A stretch of DNA of 32,162 nt, from NCBI GenBank assembly GCA_028688235.1, contig JAQTYP010000002.1, positions 1 to 32,162 on the forward strand, given 5' to 3'. Each line of letters opens with the position of its first letter. Position 1 is the first letter of the stretch. The DNA is from Methylomonas sp. GTDB lineage: Bacteria > Pseudomonadota > Gammaproteobacteria > Methylococcales > Methylomonadaceae. The notes under the pieces are model-generated. The model had not been told where the DNA came from and did no database searches. It worked only from the letters and a program-made list of their open reading frames with translations. The position numbers were made by a program, and so were the translations under genes. This document shows positions 7,886 to 15,475 of this stretch, piece by piece.

Positions 7886-8731
7886 TTATTTATCCATGCC
7901 GATTGCATCCCAGGCTTGTTCGACGAAGGTCTGTTCCTTGTAGTCGGCCACCGGGATGCCATTAGGATAATTGAGATTGAATACGCGTTCGGCATCGGCC
8001 GCCAAATCATCCATGCCCAGCTTGCGGTAAGCTTCCTGCATGATGACCAAGGCATGCGGTACGGCCGGCGTACGCTGGTATTCTTTAATGATGTTATTGG
8101 CACGATTGACCGCCGCCACGTAAGCTTTACGGCGCATATAAAAATCGGCCACATGCACTTCGTACATCGCCATGTTATTGCGTAAGGCCACCATTCTCAG
8201 GCGAGCGTCGGGAACGTATTTGCTTTGCGGAAAACGCTGTATCAATTCCTCGAAATTGTCGTAGGCATCCTTGGCACTGCCGGGATCACGCTGCGAGGTA
8301 TCGGTAGGCAAAAAACGGTCGATAAAGCCGATGCCGCGGTTATAGTTGATCAAGCCTTTGAGATAATAGGCGTAATCGACGCTAGGGCTACGCGGATGCA
8401 CCTTGATGAAGCGGTCGGTCGCCGCCAGCGCCGCCTCGGGATCGTCGTTTTTGTAATAGGCGTAGGCTACGTTAAGCTGAGCTTGGGCGGCGTAATCGCC
8501 GAACGGATAGCGAGCCTCCAAAGCTTCGTAGAGTTTGATCGCTTTTTGATAGTTTTTGTCGTTCAACGCCGCCTTGGCTTCTTGGTGGAACTTGGCGTCG
8601 TCCCAACCGACGTATTCGTCCTCTTTCTCCGCTTTATCGTCCTTACCGCCTAGGGCGCTCAGCGTTTCGCAGCCCGGCAAAGTCCAGAACAAACTGGCAA
8701 CAAAAAGGATTTTTACTAAAACTAATCGCAT
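7886..8731 (-). CDS. bamD: outer-membrane assembly lipoprotein BamD
   Basis: An essential lipoprotein of the BAM complex that inserts beta-barrel proteins into the outer membrane. The 281-residue product has a lipoprotein signal with lipobox LPGC (Cys21). TPR-like helical repeats follow: FHQEAKAALNDKNYQKAIKLYEALEARYPFG, then AQAQLNVAYAYYKNDDPEAALAATDRFIKVHP, both BamD hallmarks. A longer frame opens at 8782, but the start at 8731 gives a proper lipoprotein signal. The ribosome-binding site is weak. The gene diverges from rluD across an 84-base shared control region, a neighbour arrangement conserved in many gammaproteobacteria. Confidence 0.93.
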   Translation of the reverse strand: MRLVLVKILFVASLFWTLPGCETLSALGGKDDKAEKEDEYVGWDDAKFHQEAKAALNDKNYQKAIKLYEALEARYPFGDYAAQAQLNVAYAYYKNDDPEAALAATDRFIKVHPRSPSVDYAYYLKGLINYNRGIGFIDRFLPTDTSQRDPGSAKDAYDNFEELIQRFPQSKYVPDARLRMVALRNNMAMYEVHVADFYMRRKAYVAAVNRANNIIKEYQRTPAVPHALVIMQEAYRKLGMDDLAADAERVFNLNYPNGIPVADYKEQTFVEQAWDAIGMDK

Positions 8732-8815
8732 AAGAAAGACAACACGTTGTAATATTGCGGGTTTTTTGCGGCCTAAGATCACGCATACAGCCGCGAGTAT
8801 AACTTAAAAACGATT

Positions 8816-9766
8816 ATGACGATATTAACGGCAAGAGTTCCCGAAGAACTGGCGGGCATGCGCCTCGATCAATGCCTGGCGGAAATGTTTCCGGACTACT
8901 CCCGCAGCAAGCTGCAAACCTGGGTCAAAGCCGGTCGAGTACAAGTGGACGGCGAACAGATGAAAGGCCGCGAAAAGCTGGACGGCGGCGAGGAAATCCG
9001 CCTGGACGCCGAAGCGGAACAAGTACTTGAGTGCAGCGCAGAGGCAATCCCGTTAGACATAGTGTACGAGGACGACGCGCTATTGATCGTCAACAAGCCG
9101 GCCGGATTGGTCGTACATCCGGCGGTCGGTAACTGGAATGGCACTTTGGTCAATGCCTTGCTACATCACGCTCCCAGCCTGGATACGCTGCCGCGCGCCG
9201 GCATTGTGCACCGTATAGACAAAGACACCAGCGGCCTGCTGATGGTGGCCAAGACCTTGCAAGCCCACAATAGTTTGGTGGAACAATTGCAAGAACGCGC
9301 GATCAACCGGGAATATCTGGCCCTGGTGAAAGGCTGGATGACGGCGGGCGGCACCGTCGACGAACCAATCGGCCGCCACCCTGTCGATCGTAAACGCAAC
9401 GCGGTGCGCCGCGACGGCAAAGAGGCGGTAACGCATTACCGATTGGAGCAACGTTTCAAACGCCACACGCTAATCCGCGTCAAACTGGAAACCGGCCGCA
9501 CCCATCAGATTCGGGTGCACATGGCCCATATCAATTATCCGCTGGTCGGCGATCCAATTTATGGCGGCCGCTTTCAAATGCCGGCCGACTGCAATCCGGC
9601 TTTGGCCGATGCGCTACGCAACTTCAAACGCCAGGCCCTGCATGCTGCAAAGCTTGGACTGGACCACCCCGAAACCGGCGAATACATGGAATGGGAACAG
9701 GCCATGCCAGACGACATGCGAAATCTGATCCGACTACTGGCGGAAAATGAACTGGATCGAACCTGA
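8816..9766 (+). CDS. rluD: 23S rRNA pseudouridine synthase RluD
   Basis: Converts uridines of helix 69 of 23S rRNA (1911, 1915, 1917 in E. coli numbering) to pseudouridine. The 316-residue protein has an S4 RNA-binding domain at the N-terminus (MRLDQCLAEMFPDYSRSKLQTWVKAGRV). The RluA-family catalytic domain carries the active-site Asp135 in IVHRIDKDTSGLL. The conserved KPAGLVVHP and ETGRTHQIRVH segments are present. Family and length fit RluD best; RluC is the main alternative, but the divergent bamD and following pgeF are typical of rluD. Its 3' end overlaps pgeF by 20 bases. Confidence 0.93.
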   Translation: MTILTARVPEELAGMRLDQCLAEMFPDYSRSKLQTWVKAGRVQVDGEQMKGREKLDGGEEIRLDAEAEQVLECSAEAIPLDIVYEDDALLIVNKPAGLVVHPAVGNWNGTLVNALLHHAPSLDTLPRAGIVHRIDKDTSGLLMVAKTLQAHNSLVEQLQERAINREYLALVKGWMTAGGTVDEPIGRHPVDRKRNAVRRDGKEAVTHYRLEQRFKRHTLIRVKLETGRTHQIRVHMAHINYPLVGDPIYGGRFQMPADCNPALADALRNFKRQALHAAKLGLDHPETGEYMEWEQAMPDDMRNLIRLLAENELDRT

Positions 9767-10472
9767 TTGGCCATTGCCGCCTCACGTCCATGCGGCGACG
9801 ACTTTGCGTAGCGGGGGCGTCAGCAGCGGCAGCTACGCCAGTCTTAACCCCGCCGATCATGTCGATGACGATCCCGATTGTGTCAAAACCAATAGGGCCG
9901 CCATCAAAGACATGCTGAAGCTCCCTGCCGAACCGGTTTGGCTGCAGCAAGTACACGGAATTCACGTGATCAAAGCCGATCAGGCCACGGGATTGGTAGA
10001 GGCCGACGCTAGCTATACCGACCAGACCGGCACCGTTTGCGCGGTGATGACGGCCGATTGCCTGCCGATATTGTTTTGCGGGGACAACGGCGATGTTGTC
10101 GCCGCCGCACACGCCGGTTGGCGCGGCTTACACGCCGGCGTGATCGCACAGACCCTCAAGGCGATGAATTGCCGCGATGTTTCGGTATGGTTGGGCCCTG
10201 CCATAGGACCGAATCGATTCGAAGTCGGCGACGAAGTACGCGACGCGTTCGTCGGCGATAATTCGAAAGCAGATTCCGCCTTTAAGGCTTTAGGTTCCGG
10301 CAAATGGCTGGCCGACATCTATCGTTTGGCTCGCCTGCAATTAAGCGATTTGGGCATCAACCGCATCTATGGCGGAGACTATTGCACCGTAGCCGATACC
10401 CAACGTTTTTATTCCTACCGCCGCGACGGGGCCGCTACCGGCCGCATGGCCAGCCTGATCTGGAGAGATTGA
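9747..10472 (+). CDS. pgeF: purine nucleoside phosphorylase / YfiH-family protein
   Basis: A 241-residue protein of the multicopper-polyphenol-oxidase-like (YfiH, DUF152) family. The family is reported to act on purine nucleosides and to edit peptidoglycan precursors. Landmarks are the QVHG motif (WLQQVHGIHV), TADCLPILF, AAHAGWRGLHAGV and the final YRRDGATGRMASLIW. The zinc-binding His and Cys residues sit in the QVHG, ADC and AHAGWRG segments. It begins inside the end of rluD (20-base overlap), which implies coupled translation. The rluD-pgeF order is widely conserved. Confidence 0.9.
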   Translation: MNWIEPDWPLPPHVHAATTLRSGGVSSGSYASLNPADHVDDDPDCVKTNRAAIKDMLKLPAEPVWLQQVHGIHVIKADQATGLVEADASYTDQTGTVCAVMTADCLPILFCGDNGDVVAAAHAGWRGLHAGVIAQTLKAMNCRDVSVWLGPAIGPNRFEVGDEVRDAFVGDNSKADSAFKALGSGKWLADIYRLARLQLSDLGINRIYGGDYCTVADTQRFYSYRRDGAATGRMASLIWRD

Positions 10473-11324
10473 TTGAATATATTGTCATTGATTGTCATCT
10501 TCACAGCCATGGGCGGCGTTCTCAGCGTCATGGCTGCGGGCGTATTTTTATTGTTGCCGGAACAGCGCAGACAACGTCTATTACCGCACGGCATTAGTTT
10601 TGCAATTGGCGCCCTTCTGACCGGCGCCTTCTGCGGCTTGATTCCGCATGCCTTCGAAGACGTGACAAGCGATGAAATTTCCGCCTTGTCGGCGACGATA
10701 TTGGCCGGCATTCTATTGTTTTTCATGCTGGAAAAACTATTGGTTTGGCGGCATTGTCATTCTCACGCCTGCGAGGCTCACGGCGAAGATTCGCACGATG
10801 ATCACCACCATCACACACACGACGATCATGGCCGCCGCGTAGCCGGCATGTTTATCATTCTGGGCGACAGCATTCATAACTTCGTCGACGGCGTACTGAT
10901 AGGCGCGGCTTTTCTGACCGATCCACAGCTTGGCATTATTACCGCCTTGGCGGTGACGGCTCACGAGATTCCCCAGGAAGTCGGCGATTTCGCGATCCTG
11001 CTACACAGCGGATACACCCGCAGCAAAGCCTTGCTTTACAACGTACTGGCCAGCTTAACCACGGTTTTCGGAGGCGTGCTGGCCTATTTCAGCCTGGGCG
11101 ACTTACACCACCTCCTGCCCTATTTCCTGACCTTGGCTGCATCCAGCTTCATCTATATCGCGGTCGCCGATTTGATTCCATCCCTGCATCAAAAAACCGA
11201 TCTCAAGACCTCTTTGCAGCAGATAGGCTTCATTCTGGCCGGCGTGGTGTTGATTTTGATCATGCAAACGATTGCGCACCGATTCGAGACCAAGGTCGAA
11301 CATAGTGGCCTAGAAAAACTGTAG
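10473..11324 (+). CDS. ZIP-family divalent metal transporter
   Basis: A 283-residue inner-membrane transporter, probably for zinc or a related divalent metal. About eight membrane helices can be drawn. The cytoplasmic loop at residues 93-119 is very His-rich (CHSHACEAHG followed by a run of His and Asp). Helix IV carries the HNFVDG metal site (135-140) and helix V carries HEIPQEVGDF (164-173), both ZIP signatures. The gene starts at TTG immediately after the pgeF stop, with GGAGAG nine bases upstream, so it probably belongs to the rluD-pgeF transcript. The metal cannot be decided from sequence. Confidence 0.88.
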   Translation: MNILSLIVIFTAMGGVLSVMAAGVFLLLPEQRRQRLLPHGISFAIGALLTGAFCGLIPHAFEDVTSDEISALSATILAGILLFFMLEKLLVWRHCHSHACEAHGEDSHDDHHHHTHDDHGRRVAGMFIILGDSIHNFVDGVLIGAAFLTDPQLGIITALAVTAHEIPQEVGDFAILLHSGYTRSKALLYNVLASLTTVFGGVLAYFSLGDLHHLLPYFLTLAASSFIYIAVADLIPSLHQKTDLKTSLQQIGFILAGVVLILIMQTIAHRFETKVEHSGLEKL

Positions 11325-11376
11325 CCAAATCCGCCTTAACTTCTCTAATCTGACAGACGTCTAATTTCTAAGTTGA

Positions 11377-11402
11377 ACGACTTTTTCGGCATTGGAAGTC
11401 GT
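11377..11402. other. stem-loop after the ZIP gene
   Basis: ACGACTT (11377-11383) and AAGTCGT (11396-11402) form a seven-base-pair stem with a 12-base loop, 52 bases after the ZIP gene stop. There is no T run, so its role as terminator is doubtful. Confidence 0.3.
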
Positions 11403-11424
11403 GATGTTTAACAGATAAAGTCTG

Positions 11425-11484
11425 GCGACAATTTGTCGCGCGGCAATCAGCCACATTTCCATGAAAAAATTAAAGGATTAGACT
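11425..11484 (+). promoter_or_regulatory. promoter A: palindromic activator site plus -35/-10-like elements
   Basis: A palindrome GCGACA-ATT-TGTCGC lies at 11425-11439, followed by GGCAATCAGCCACATTTCCA. Exactly 17 bases later comes TAGACT (11479-11484), which fits a -10 box with TTTCCA as a poor -35. The predicted start is near 11491, so the palindrome is centred near -60. A second copy with the same spacing lies at 11921-11982. A weak -35 with an upstream palindrome suggests an activator-dependent promoter. GCGAC-N5-GTCGC matches the RegA/PrrA/RoxR redox-regulator consensus as I remember it. Confidence 0.55.
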
Positions 11485-11490
11485 TTCGCC

Positions 11491-11516
11491 CGCTCGCTTC
11501 CAATTATTAGCGAGCG
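11491..11516 (+). other. 5'-leader hairpin of the small exported protein gene
   Basis: CGCTCGCT (11491-11498) and AGCGAGCG (11509-11516) form a perfect eight-base-pair stem with a ten-base loop. It coincides with the predicted 5' end of the transcript from promoter A. Such a hairpin could protect the mRNA from decay. Confidence 0.5.
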
Positions 11517-11547
11517 CTTACCCAACCTTCATATAGGGAGATAACAC

Positions 11548-11790
11548 ATGAAAAAACAAACCATCATCTTGATCTCGTCTGCATTGGTACTGGTCTTGGC
11601 CGCGTTTAAAGTCATCAGCGCCGAAGATGCGCCAGCGAACCTGGAAAAATCCATCGCTTGGTATGTGGCCAACGTCAAAGAGGCCAAAGCCAAGAATCAG
11701 CAATGCCACGACTATCCCGCAGAGCAGTCCGCCGACGATTGCGCGAATGCCTTGCACGCCCTGGAAATCAGTTTCAAAGGCGGCAACTAA
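11548..11790 (+). CDS. small exported EexN-like protein
   Basis: An 80-residue protein with an N-terminal signal or anchor helix (MKKQTIILISSALVLVLAAFKVISA). The mature part of about 55 residues reads SIAWYVANVKEAKAKNQQCHDYPAEQSADDCANALHA when taken in two pieces. The WY-x-AN start, the QCH and the DDCANA segment match the pattern of EexN-type entry-exclusion proteins. The two Cys residues probably form a disulfide. Unlike plasmid EexN there is no lipobox. The gene has a good GGGAG ribosome-binding site, promoter A upstream and its own terminator, so it is a single-gene unit. The EexN relation is by pattern only, and a conjugation role is not implied here. Confidence 0.65.
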   Translation: MKKQTIILISSALVLVLAAFKVISAEDAPANLEKSIAWYVANVKEAKAKNQQCHDYPAEQSADDCANALHALEISFKGGN

Positions 11791-11820
11791 AAGCTGACGC
11801 ATCCTCTTCTTATGCTTTCT

Positions 11821-11860
11821 AGGTGGATGAGTGGAAACCGGCCATCCACCTTGTCTTTTT
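11821..11860 (+). terminator. intrinsic terminator of the EexN-like gene
   Basis: AGGTGGATG (11821-11829) and CATCCACCT (11843-11851) form a nine-base-pair stem, followed by TGTCTTTTT, 30 bases after the stop codon. Confidence 0.75.
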
Positions 11861-11920
11861 ACTAACCATCGCTCAAACACCAACCTCCCGGCATTCATCG
11901 CGCTTGTGCACAGCAAAACT

Positions 11921-11982
11921 GCGACAGTTTGTCGCGTGTGACAATAAGCCACATTTTCAAGTTAAGCCTACGCCGTTAAACT
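11921..11982 (+). promoter_or_regulatory. promoter B: second copy of the palindromic promoter
   Basis: GCGACA-GTT-TGTCGC (11921-11935) is followed by GACAATAAGCCACATTTTCA. As in promoter A, exactly 17 bases separate the TTTTCA from a -10-like TAAACT (11977-11982). The predicted start is near 11989, with the palindrome centred near -61. No coding frame follows; a hairpin and a strong terminator do. Confidence 0.55.
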
Positions 11983-11987
11983 GTCAA

Positions 11988-12061
11988 CAACTCAAGTATT
12001 GTTATGCGCAACTGAGTTGCTTTACCCTTCTTCTCCAAGCGGCCGATGGCCGCTTTTTTTT
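11988..12061 (+). ncRNA. candidate small RNA of about 73 nucleotides
   Basis: The predicted transcript from promoter B begins with a stem CAACTCA (11988-11994) / TGAGTTG (12013-12019) around an 18-base loop. A C/T-rich single-stranded stretch (CTTTACCCTTCTTCTCC) follows, and it ends at an intrinsic terminator with a T run. Hairpin, pyrimidine-rich linker and U-tailed terminator are the layout of an Hfq-type regulatory RNA. The CTTCTTCTCC stretch could pair with GGAG-type ribosome-binding sites. No frame starting in it looks translated. No known RNA family was recognised. Confidence 0.5.
12037..12061 (+). terminator. strong intrinsic terminator
   Basis: AAGCGGCC (12037-12044), loop GAT, GGCCGCTT (12048-12055), then a continuing T run to 12061. 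The T run lies only on the plus strand, so it ends a rightward transcript and does not serve mpl. Confidence 0.85.
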
Positions 12062-12099
12062 GCCCATCGCTTTGTCGTAATGAACGCATAAAAACGGCC

Positions 12100-13470
12100 T
12101 CACAGTTCGTCCTGCAAACGCTGATAAATACCGCCGAAGCTGCCGTTACTCATCAACAACACATGACAAACGCCGCCCAATTTCGCCTTGATTTGTTCGA
12201 CGATCGCATCCAAATCGCCGACAATCTGAATATTGTCGGCATATTGCAATAAGCGGCTCAAATCCCACCCAATATTTTCCGGCTGGTAAACAATGGCATG
12301 ATCCGCCTCGGCCAGCGATTCAGCCAGGGACTGAGTATGCACGCCCAGCCGCATGGTATTGGAGCGCGGCTCTACGATGGCCAAAATCTTCTCTGCGCCG
12401 ACCTGTTTGCGCAAACCATCCAGCGTGGTTTGGATCGCCGTGGGATGATGGGCAAAATCGTCATAAACCGTGACGCCGTTTTTGCTGACAATGACTTCCA
12501 TCCGCCGTTTGACATTTTGGAACTGTCTCAACGCGGCGATTGCTTCAGTTCCCGGAATGCCGATATGCCGGGCGGCAGCGATGGCGGAAAGCGCATTGTA
12601 AACATTATGGCAACCGGTCAGCTCCCATTCGACTATCCCCTGATTTTCTCCTTCGAAACACACCTGGAACCTACTGCCGTCGTCTTTCAACAAATCCGCC
12701 CGCCAGTCGGCCTCGGCGCCTATGGCCGTTTTGACGACCGGCGACCACCGCCCCATGTCCAGAACTTCCGCCACATGCTTTTCGGAAGTTGGCGCGATAA
12801 TCAGCCCCTCTCCGGGAATCGTTCTAACCAAATGGTGAAACTGCTTCTTGATCGCCTCCAGATCTTCGAAGATATCCGCATGATCGTACTCCAGATTATT
12901 CAAAATTGCCGTGCGCGGACGGTAATGCACGAATTTGGAACGTTTATCGAAAAAAGCGCAGTCGTATTCGTCGGCTTCGATGACGAAAAAATCAGACTCC
13001 CCCAAGCGGGCGGAAATACCGAAATTCTTCGGGATACCCCCGATCAAAAAACCGGGCTTAAAGCCCGAAAACTCCAATATCCAGCTCAACATGCTGGTTG
13101 TAGTGGTTTTGCCGTGCGTGCCGGCGACGGCCAGTACCCAACGATCCTGCAAAACGTGTTCAGCCAGCCACTGGGGGCCTGAAGTGTATCGAAGGCCCCG
13201 GTTCAGCACGGCCTCGACTTCCGGATTACCGCGCGACATCGCGTTGCCTATGACCACCAGATCTGGCTTACAATCCAGATTTTCAGCCTTATAACCGGTC
13301 ATCAAGCGTATCCCCTGTTGCTCGAGCTGGCAGCTCATAGGCGGATACACATTTTGATCGGAACCGCTAACGCTATAGCCGAGTTCTCGAGCGCTCAACG
13401 CCAAGCCCCCCATGAATGTGCCGCAGATACCGAGGATATGAATATGTAAAGGTTTTTGCATTGAAGTCAT
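12100..13470 (-). CDS. mpl: UDP-MurNAc tripeptide ligase (murein recycling)
   Basis: Mpl joins the recycled tripeptide L-Ala-gamma-D-Glu-meso-Dap to UDP-N-acetylmuramate in the cytoplasm. The 456-residue protein has the Mur-ligase order. The N-terminal Rossmann part (HILGICGTFMGGLALSAREL) contains the Mpl-specific CGTFMGG in place of the MurC CGIGMSG. The ATP-binding P-loop GTHGKT is at 117-122. The middle domain has NNLEYDHADIF and the C-terminal domain has YDDFAHHPTAI. Two in-frame starts, 13470 and 13461, are possible. It follows the ankyrin gene by eight bases, so the two are likely cotranscribed. Confidence 0.94.
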   Translation of the reverse strand: MTSMQKPLHIHILGICGTFMGGLALSARELGYSVSGSDQNVYPPMSCQLEQQGIRLMTGYKAENLDCKPDLVVIGNAMSRGNPEVEAVLNRGLRYTSGPQWLAEHVLQDRWVLAVAGTHGKTTTTSMLSWILEFSGFKPGFLIGGIPKNFGISARLGESDFFVIEADEYDCAFFDKRSKFVHYRPRTAILNNLEYDHADIFEDLEAIKKQFHHLVRTIPGEGLIIAPTSEKHVAEVLDMGRWSPVVKTAIGAEADWRADLLKDDGSRFQVCFEGENQGIVEWELTGCHNVYNALSAIAAARHIGIPGTEAIAALRQFQNVKRRMEVIVSKNGVTVYDDFAHHPTAIQTTLDGLRKQVGAEKILAIVEPRSNTMRLGVHTQSLAESLAEADHAIVYQPENIGWDLSRLLQYADNIQIVGDLDAIVEQIKAKLGGVCHVLLMSNGSFGGIYQRLQDEL

Positions 13471-13478
13471 GGCTTGAA

Positions 13479-14024
13479 TTATTTGAGTTTATCTTCGGCA
13501 GGTGGCTGCGTATCGGTTTTTGGTCCGGATTCCTCCGGCGTTGCGGCCGTGGATTCGGCATTTTCTTGTCCTTCGGCTTCGGCAGGTTTCGCCCCGGCGG
13601 CTTCCAAAAGCTTGACTATGTGTTCCCGCCCCGTCTTCCTGGCCTTATCCAGAATGGCGACGCGCTGATTGTCGACAGCATTGACATTCGCCCCCGCCAT
13701 AATCAGCGCTTTAACGACATCGGCATCACCGAATAAAACAGCATCGGCCAAGGCGGTTGTTCCCTGTTTGTCGACCATGTTGACGTCTGCACCATAAACT
13801 AGCAGTAACTTGACGATCCGTAAATTTCCGTTAAAACTGGCCGCCATCAGCGCCGTTCTATCTTGCTCTATCTTGCTGTTGACCTCCGTGCCTTGTGCCA
13901 GCAAAGCCTGCACACGTTCCAGCTTACCGGACGCCGCGGCGGCGAATAAATCGCTTCCATTCTCGGCGACCGCCGGCTGAGAAAGGGAGAAGAACAGCGT
14001 GAAAAGCAGGCTTTTTATCTTCAT
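13479..14024 (-). CDS. exported ankyrin-repeat protein
   Basis: A 181-residue protein with a signal peptide (MKIKSLLFTLFFSLSQPAVA-ENG) and about four ankyrin repeats between residues 22 and 150. The repeats are visible as DLFAAAASGKLERVQALLAQG, ALMAASFNGNLRIVKLLLVYG, ALADAVLFGDADVVKALIMAG and ILDKARKTGREHIVKLLEAAG. The C-terminal tail is rich in Pro, Glu, Thr and Ala and is probably disordered. It is presumably a periplasmic protein-protein interaction module. It lies upstream of mpl on the same strand and diverges from apaG. No specific partner is indicated. Confidence 0.88.
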   Translation of the reverse strand: MKIKSLLFTLFFSLSQPAVAENGSDLFAAAASGKLERVQALLAQGTEVNSKIEQDRTALMAASFNGNLRIVKLLLVYGADVNMVDKQGTTALADAVLFGDADVVKALIMAGANVNAVDNQRVAILDKARKTGREHIVKLLEAAGAKPAEAEGQENAESTAATPEESGPKTDTQPPAEDKLK

Positions 14025-14092
14025 CGGATGGCTTGCGTTTGCTTATCAGTTAGGTTGAAATACACAACATACAGAATGACATAATCCAGCTA

Positions 14093-14470
14093 ATGAGTGA
14101 AAAAAACAAAGTTATCGTTGAGGCGAAGCCGCAATACATAGAGGCCCAATCATCTCCGGAGCAAAACCGTTTCGTATTTGCCTATACCGTCACCATCACC
14201 AATATCGGCTCCGTGCCTGCTCGCCTCCTGACTCGACATTGGCTGATCACCGCCGCCAACGGCAAAGTGCAGGAAGTCAATGGCGACGGCGTGGTCGGCG
14301 AAAACCCGCATTTGAATCCGGGCGATTCGTTTCGTTATACCAGCGCGGCGATGATAGAAACGCCCGTCGGCGTCATGCAGGGTAAATACCAGATGCAATC
14401 CGATAACGGCGAACATTTTAGCGCAGCCATTCCGAAATTCACGCTATCCATTCCCAGAACGCTGCACTGA
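14093..14470 (+). CDS. apaG: ApaG protein
   Basis: A 125-residue protein of the ApaG/DUF525 family, a fibronectin-III-like beta sandwich. The hallmark segments are present: FVFAYTVTITNIGS, LLTRHWLITAANG, VNGDGVVGENPHLNPGDSF and the final MQSDNGEHFSAAIPKFTL. Its biochemical role is uncertain. It overlaps apaH by one base (TGATG), the conserved apaG-apaH pairing. The start is an ATG shortly after the divergent ankyrin gene, and no strong ribosome-binding site is visible. Confidence 0.94.
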   Translation: MSEKNKVIVEAKPQYIEAQSSPEQNRFVFAYTVTITNIGSVPARLLTRHWLITAANGKVQEVNGDGVVGENPHLNPGDSFRYTSAAMIETPVGVMQGKYQMQSDNGEHFSAAIPKFTLSIPRTLH

Positions 14471-15297
14471 TGGCGATTTATGCAATCGGCGATATTCAAG
14501 GCTGTTACAACGAACTACGCAGGTTACTGGATGCCATCAACTTCGATCCCGCCGAAGATCAACATTGGCTGGTCGGCGACCTAGTCAATCGCGGCCCCCA
14601 CTCGTTGGAAACATTACGCTTTATCAAAGGATTAGGCGCTTCGGCAGTAAGTGTATTGGGTAATCACGACTTGCATCTGATCGCGACAGTGACTTCATTG
14701 GGCAAAGTCGGCAAAAAAGACACCCTCGGCCCGATATTGCGAGCAGCCGATTGCGATGATCTGATCGATTGGTTGCGGCGACAGCGCATGTTTTATCACA
14801 ACGCCGACTACTGCATGTTACATGCCGGCCTGCCTCCGCAATGGGATTTCGAACTGACCCAAAGCATGGCGCACGAGGTCGAACAAGCCATTGCCGGCGA
14901 CGATTATCAACGCTTCTTCCGCTCAATGTACGGCAATAAACCGGCCGTTTGGCAGGACGATTTATCCGCTACCGAAAAGCTACGCTTCGCGGTCAATTGT
15001 TTCACCCGCTTACGCTATTGTACGCCGGAGGGCGAAATGGATTTCCACCAAAAGGGTCCACCCGGCAGTCAGCCTGTGCATCTTCTCCCCTGGTTTAGGG
15101 TGCCGGGTCGGAAAAGCAAAGACATGCGCATTATCTTCGGACATTGGTCGACCCTTGGCTATTACTCGGAAGATAACGTCTACGCCATCGATACCGGCTG
15201 TCTGTGGGGCGGGCAAATGACCGCGCTAAAACTCGATCTGCGACCCGAACGCATCAGCGTCGATTGTGCCTGCCTGCAAAAACCCAGCCTGACCTGA
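14470..15297 (+). CDS. apaH: symmetrical bis(5'-nucleosyl)-tetraphosphatase
   Basis: ApaH splits diadenosine tetraphosphate into two ADP and, in E. coli, also removes Np4-type caps from RNA. The 275-residue protein has the metallophosphatase motifs in order: GDIQGCYNEL (Asp, metal), GDLVNRGPHSLE (Asp, Asn region), GNHDLH, LHAGLPP, FGHWSTLGYY. Length and motif order match E. coli ApaH. Start and stop codons are shared with apaG in a TGATG overlap, suggesting translational coupling. Confidence 0.95.
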   Translation: MAIYAIGDIQGCYNELRRLLDAINFDPAEDQHWLVGDLVNRGPHSLETLRFIKGLGASAVSVLGNHDLHLIATVTSLGKVGKKDTLGPILRAADCDDLIDWLRRQRMFYHNADYCMLHAGLPPQWDFELTQSMAHEVEQAIAGDDYQRFFRSMYGNKPAVWQDDLSATEKLRFAVNCFTRLRYCTPEGEMDFHQKGPPGSQPVHLLPWFRVPGRKSKDMRIIFGHWSTLGYYSEDNVYAIDTGCLWGGQMTALKLDLRPERISVDCACLQKPSLT

Positions 15298-15475
15298 TTA
15301 CAATCTATAACTTCCGATTCGGGCTCATTCGGTCATTGCCCCCCCCAGCTTCTATTTGTCGGAATCTGTACTATGCTTTTTCAAGTTAAACTCTGAAATG
15401 CTATTTACAAATTTTCGTCTTGCCAGCCTGCGTGGTTTCGGGCGGGTTTAAATCTGTAACACTAAGGAGCTACTC

